Assembly: GCA_933228895.1 (NCBI GenBank)
Contig: OW121856.1
Location: 23,143,805-23,207,804 of the forward strand
Direction of reading: 5' to 3'
DNA length: 64,000 nucleotides
Source: Platycnemis pennipes
Lineage: Eukaryota; Arthropoda; Insecta; Odonata; Platycnemididae
Shown one piece after another: positions 59,405 to 64,000 of the stretch (its first letter is position 1; the number at the start of each line of letters is the position of its first letter). A program made the position numbers and the translations under genes. The notes under the pieces are model-generated. The model saw only the letters and a list, made by a program, of their open reading frames with translations. It was not told where the DNA came from and ran no database searches.

Positions 59405-60261
59405 TTACTATTATCTCATTAATTTGCCTTTAACTTAATTTGGCCTACTGTGTTTTTTATGTTGCGTAGGATAGCCATAACTTCTGTATTGGATCTCAAA
59501 TGTATGTACTATTAACTGTTTGTTCACACTAGTATGAAGTCTTTATTAATAATATTTTTAAAAACTCTTCCTTTAAGACTCCTTTTTCCCAACATTAAAC
59601 ACAGCTTTCATCTTTTTAAAACGATTTTATTTACCGTATTTGTCATTTTTAAACACCGCTTTTGATGATTTTTATTTACCATTTTTCGGTGTCCCTACCA
59701 ATGACACCAGTAATCATGCGGAAAATTTTGTCTGATGTGGCCAAAATTTCTGGGGGAAAACAAGTGAATAGGAGTAAAAGGGGATCTTATCAGCACAGGG
59801 CTTACGGCGCTGCTCTCGATTTCCAACTAAGGCCATTTGGAGGTATTCAGCTTGGAAAGATCTATCGATAGAAAAAAGATGAGACATGTGAAAGAGTTGA
59901 ATAAACTAAAGGAAAATATTTTATTGACACATTAATGAGGCTTATTTTCAGAAAAGATTAAAACATTAAAGTAGTTGAAGCTATTACAGATGAATATTTT
60001 GGAAAATCGATTGAAGCTCGATTTTCTCAACAGTTTCATGATTATAATCCGACACCCAATGTCCACAAAAAATTCTCGTGCACTCCAGTTTAAACATTAA
60101 TAAAGGCTTATTGAATTTTCATGTCATCACAATATCATTTTGATAATTTTGTTTTCTATTTCTTAGAATAATAAAAAGATAGTTGAACATGAGCAACCAT
60201 CTGAGTTGTAACTTTGAGGAGTTATTTAACATACATAATATTTGAAAACCTTGGTAGAAAT

Positions 60262-60310
60262 TCTACACTCTTCCACTCTGAGTGTGGAACTCAGAGTGGA
60301 AGAGTGTAGA
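60262..60310. repeat. Perfect 21 bp inverted repeat, 7 nt loop
   Basis: 60262-60282 and 60290-60310 are exact complements (arm begins TCTACACTCTTCC) around TGTGGAA. It lies about 60 bp from the right edge of the compound insertion. Confidence 0.95.
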
Positions 60311-60577
60311 GCGCTCGCAGCCTCATATAGTGAGAGAGAATCACACAAACTCCCAGTCGTATTTAGTCTTATGCATATCTCGAGTAAAATTTTCAAGTGT
60401 TTGGAATGTATTTACGAAATAGCTCTTGTCGAGTGTCTTCGTCCTTCGGCAACATGCCTTGGCCGATCGCGAAGCTATTCCGCGTTTGACTCCGTCATGA
60501 ATGGAAGGACTGCAAGAGCCTATTTCGATGCGTGTTGCCTTACAATCACTTGCTTCGTTCGTGAGACGCCGGGACTC

Positions 60578-60679
60578 TCCGAACCACTGGGAAGTGACTA
60601 GGTAGTCGTTTCGTTTGCTTGTGCTTGAGGAAAGTGTCTCTATGAATTTATAGGAAGTGAACCAGTTATCCATTACCAT
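60578..60679 (-). pseudogene. piggyBac-like transposase motif in G copy 2
   Basis: The minus strand reads MVMDNWFTSYKFIETLSSS, then KRNDYLVTSQWFGE. DNWFTS is the piggyBac signature around one catalytic Asp, followed in the family by a YLVGTxR-type strand, for which YLVTSQW may be the relic. The open frame continues to 60341 without family resemblance. Conserved better here than in copy 1. Confidence 0.45.
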
Positions 60680-61065
60680 TCTGTTTGTTCAAATACTTGG
60701 AGGTTGGAGTATAGGTGCAAGCAGTGAGTGTGTTTTCGATTTAAGTGATATTGCGTGTGTATCCCTGTTTCAAGTGTTATGTTACTAGTTTTTGTCTGTG
60801 ACGTGGCGGGTTTCAATAAATTACTCGTTGTAGGATATCGTGTATATTTTTGGATGTGTACGTGTGTGTAAATGTGTGCATATCTACGGGTGATAATAGT
60901 AGTACAGGGTGACACCCAGGTAACCTGGCGATTGAATCTGACCCTGCCGTCATAAGACAATGAATCAGGTATAACATTCCTTTTTTCTATAGTTAAGTTT
61001 ATTTTACCAGAAACAAACCTTGGCACGCAAAAATGTTTTTGTTGATAAACATCAGACCTTGTGTA

Positions 61066-61368
61066 GGATATTTCAATCCTGTCGCGCGAACGGCGGTGAA
61101 ACTCACTTTAGTTGCCATGCGATTCTGCCAAGCGCGGCTTTAGCGCTGGATGGGGTTCACCTTTGGTCGTGGCTTCTTTGAAGCTCTTTCTCCCTTGCGT
61201 TGCCAGCCTTGATGGACCGCAAGGGCTCAACATCTAGCACTTTGAACCTCTTTAAAAATGCGAATTTGGGATCCTGGGTAGCGTAGTGATCTGCGCAGGA
61301 AAGCCAAAGGTCCGTGGTTCGATTCCCGGTCTAGGTGAATTTTTTCGTATGGCAATTAGGTAATGTGA
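61066..61368 (+). mobile_element. SINE-like insertion with tRNA promoter motifs
   Basis: 303 bp flanked by a perfect 15 bp duplication ATCAGACCTTGTGTA (61051-61065 and 61369-61383). In G copy 1 the related target is present once. It contains an A-box-like TAGCGTAGTGA (61279-61289) and a consensus B box GGTTCGATTCC (61316-61326) at tRNA spacing. Long duplications indicate target-primed retrotransposition. The tRNA-like module is near the 3' end of the insertion rather than at its 5' end, which is unusual for a SINE. No poly(A) tail. Confidence 0.65.
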
Positions 61369-61975
61369 ATCAGACCTTGTGTATACCCTAATATTTGATA
61401 GTGATTAGTTCATGTGCAAACCCGATACCGTATGTTGCGATATAATTATAGTTTTAGTGCCACCATTATTACGATCATATCGCCACTATCTAACCTATAT
61501 TAGTTCTATGACTAATTTAAAGGCATATAATACATCTATTTCCTAGTTGGGTTTCCGATCTGTGACATATAGCCTTCTGAGTGGTTTGCAGACATAACTG
61601 CTGCGTACTCCTCCCGTTTCGTATCAAATGTTTTTGTCCTTCACCGGTGTAATAAAACACAGATATTTAGTAATAATATATATTTAATTGGATTGGAAAG
61701 GAGATGGAAGAAACGAGGTAAAAAAGGGGTCTTTGGGAGGGAAGTGATAATTGTAACTTTCTGTGTAAAAGGGAACTTTGTGAATTACTATTCACGGCTG
61801 CCACACAAAAGCATGTTCCGTCATTGCAAAACGGATAGTATTTTAACAAAATGAATTGGACATACTTTATCTCGCATTGTGAAGACTTCTTCGTTTGGTA
61901 AAAATAGATAATAATGTCAGTTTAGGCTATTTTTGTTATCATAATATTTGATTAGCGTTGAGGACAAGGTTGGAA

Positions 61976-62358
61976 TGGGGGCGTTTACTCGGAACCGAAA
62001 TCGCTATTTTGTACACGAAATCGTTAGTTGGAAACAAAAAAAGAATGTTAGTGAAAAAATTAATCTTCTAACCACAACCATCACAGATGCTGTCGCAACT
62101 GTCCTATTCGCAGAGTCAACTGTGTCTCCCCCATCGCGATAAGGCAAAGTAGCTTCGCGGGCTCAGTTGTGATTGGACGAAGTCGATATACGTAAGAGGT
62201 TGCACCACGCCCACTTTTCCGAAAGGGTTAAAAACATCAGTTTTTCGCCGCTTATAACTCGAGAAATAATTGACGGATCAAAAAACGGAAAAATACTGGA
62301 TTTTTATTTAACAAAATCTATCATATTCGGCAATAAAAAAATATGGTAAACGACCCCA
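61976..62358. mobile_element. TIR element K2 (383 bp), no target duplication
   Basis: Ends TGGGGGCGTTTAC and, reverse strand, TGGGGTCGTTTAC. Copy 1 of repeat G preserves the empty site GGTTGGAATTCTGCG (30903-30917), which equals the K2 flanks GGTTGGAA and TTCTGCG joined without any duplicated base. It is an inverted, shorter relative of K1: shared segments include the Pro/CCAAT-like GTGATTGGACGAA and the TTTGATCCGTCAATTATTTC block. Confidence 0.78.
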
Positions 62359-62888
62359 TTCTGCGTCAGAGAGATGGTATGCGAGAAGATGATGACAAAT
62401 ATGGCTTACATGTAAACAGATTCTAAACGAATGCAGCGAAAGGCGTCGGCTTTTTTACGTCCAATCCGACGGACGAAATACTGTAATTAAGATATTGTAC
62501 ATTAAATCCTATCAACCGAATATCCTAACCTCTATTTCTCTCACCGCTCATGCCATAATAAGATTTTTGGCCTTCTGCATAGAAAGACAGGTCTTTAACT
62601 GCCTAATCAACATTAATCTGGTTCAATGCAAGGTAGCCCGTAAAGAAGGTTTTCGTTTCTACGTTGCTAACTTGCCCCACTCACTTTCGCTGTCATAGTG
62701 AAATAAGGGAATTTTTCCGAAGGTACCAGCATTTAACCCGGGTCCGTTGAAACCATCGACGCATGCGAAGCTTAATTTTTTTTCGAATATAGGACTCCGA
62801 GCGATGAACCTCCGTTCAACTGATCGACCAAGAGTCTTAGAGGGGAATTCCGATGTATATGCTTCGCGAGTGACGAACGTATATGGAG

Positions 62889-64000
62889 TTTTTTCATTAT
62901 GACCCGGACCGACACGTACTGAGAATGATCAACAATATTGGGTGGACGGCGTAGGGGTCAATTATTGTGCCCTCTGATGAGATTGGTTCCCAGTGTAAAA
63001 TTAACTAGACCATTTATATTGATTTTAGCATATACCTACGTGTATTTTATATTACTGTAATCAACGGTAATTGTATCATTCTGTCATTATGGTGATGGAT
63101 TCCATTCTTTAATATTTTACGTTATGTTGAAAATATTGTAACCAAAGGGATAAATTGTGCACATCGGCATGGTACACTGCAAGCCACCGCAATTATGTCT
63201 TCAGGGGATGAATTAGATACGCCCCGTATCATACTTCAAAGTGATTAGTAGCTATATTTGGTCAAACTAGAACAATTTGAAAACATTTCAAATATCAAAG
63301 CAAGCATGCATAAACATGCATTTGTTGTTAGCTCCATGTAGCGAATTAAAACTATTAGGCCTACCTTTTGTTAAATTTTTGTTTTTTATTGAATATAAAA
63401 ATGGGTATTCAGATGCTAAATAATACGAGGGAAGACTGTCATTTAAGACCTGTCGGTTTGCAAGCGAAATTCTTCGATTTTACGTTTGTGGTCGTTAAAA
63501 CCATATTAACTAATGAATCGCAAGATGGGTTGAACGTCATCAGTTAAAATATAGTCATCGAATGTCCTTCAGACATTGAGTCTATAATTTAACCTACGGC
63601 CTGATAATGATTACCATTTAAGTTCGTTAATATATTTTTTACGCTTACATAATTATCGTGTAATGATATTGTTCAAAATATATAGATCTCTATATTCCAG
63701 TGAGTGATGCCCAGTTGTTCCCAAATTCCTTAAACCATTACCTTAGTTTTCTTGTCTTGTACTATTACCATATTTTTACCACCAAATTTCCCCCGACAAG
63801 TAACAGAAATGTACAAAGAAACTATTTGATAAATGCTTGCATTTTTCTTAATGATATTGTGCGGTTCCGATATAAATGTTAGTTGATGGTTAATAAATCG
63901 ATTAAATACTGCACTTACAATATAAGAATCGAAGTACTTTAATTATTTACTCAAGGTTACATGTGTAAAGCTGCGTAAATTTGCTCGCAACCCTCATTTC
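62889..64000. other. Non-coding AT-rich DNA
   Basis: Nothing recognised. Short open frames only. Confidence 0.4.

Larger units (their letters stand above)
57085..60372. mobile_element. Compound 3.3 kb insertion in G copy 2
   Basis: Absent from copy 1, where about 13 bp occupy the site. It contains, left to right: an unassigned 1 kb segment with a hammerhead-like motif (57486-57515), the inverted F copy (58122-59404), an unassigned part with a 69-codon frame (59662-59871), and a perfect 21 bp hairpin (60262-60310). No clean flanking duplication, so it may have grown by several events. Confidence 0.6.
56757..62888. repeat. Interspersed repeat family G, copy 2, with three later insertions
   Basis: It matches copy 1 (29176-31437) in four blocks, 56757-57084, 60373-61065, 61369-61975 and 62359-62888, in the same order and orientation. 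It ends at the same right boundary (GTATATGGAG). The blocks are separated by the insertions 57085-60372, 61066-61368 and 61976-62358. The blocks themselves are diverged from copy 1 by substitutions and small indels, so both copies are old relative to the insertions. Confidence 0.8.

Noticed and set aside
1..64000. CRISPR array, bacterial operons, integrated phage
   Set aside because: No regularly spaced repeats with unique spacers, no Shine-Dalgarno-led gene strings; introns and transposon types show a eukaryotic nuclear genome.

Overview
This is a piece of an AT-rich animal nuclear genome, most likely arthropod. The reasons are long repeat-filled introns with GT/AG splice sites, an arthropod-type TCAGT initiator motif, and the repeat set: Penelope-like elements with GIY-YIG endonucleases, hAT, piggyBac-like, Tc1/mariner/pogo-like and CR1/Jockey-like LINE relics. 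There is no bacterial gene layout; nearly all short open frames are chance or transposon debris. No species can be named.

Host genes are sparse. Left part (about 4.2-10.3 kb, + strand): two internal exons of one large gene, 4222-4877 and 9864-10269, joined in exact reading phase across a 5.0 kb intron. The protein is low-complexity (Pro, Ser, Gly, His, Asn) and I could not identify it. Middle (35.57-37.0 kb): a candidate bidirectional promoter with two perfect TGACGTCA sites. A minus-strand first coding exon (MAREATQ then GTGAGT) lies on one side. On the other side a plus-strand untranslated exon is followed by an exon carrying the first ATG. Exons at 43554, 43897, 46524 and 47210 are phase-compatible with that plus-strand gene, but the model is only a hypothesis.

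The rest is a nested repeat landscape. (i) Penelope-like elements: A 14924-17465 (near full length, 75 bp terminal inverted repeats), E 23522-24835, C 31438-32304 (inverted internally, ending in a perfect 17 bp snap-back) and B 41222-42179. Hammerhead-ribozyme-like cores can be read near B, C, E and a fourth site at 57486. (ii) A hAT deletion derivative, 27038-27875, with a perfect 8 bp target duplication and the transposase C-terminus. (iii) A composite hAT-type repeat family F (6646-8708; inverted partial copy 58122-59404). (iv) Two copies of a family G (29176-31437 and 56757-62888). Copy 1 acts as an empty-site reference that dates three later insertions in copy 2: a 3.3 kb compound insertion, a 303 bp SINE-like insertion with a 15 bp duplication, and element K2. 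(v) Family K (22079-22604 and 61976-62358): TIR elements that appear to insert with no target duplication, shown at two independent sites. (vi) A pogo-like element nested in a mariner-like element (50938-53335), LINE fragments, several foldback MITEs and a possible solo LTR.

The most useful leads are the TSD-less K elements, the composite F elements with tRNA-like modules, the hammerhead-like motifs, and the bidirectional promoter with its short gene model. No CRISPR array, rRNA or intact tRNA was found.
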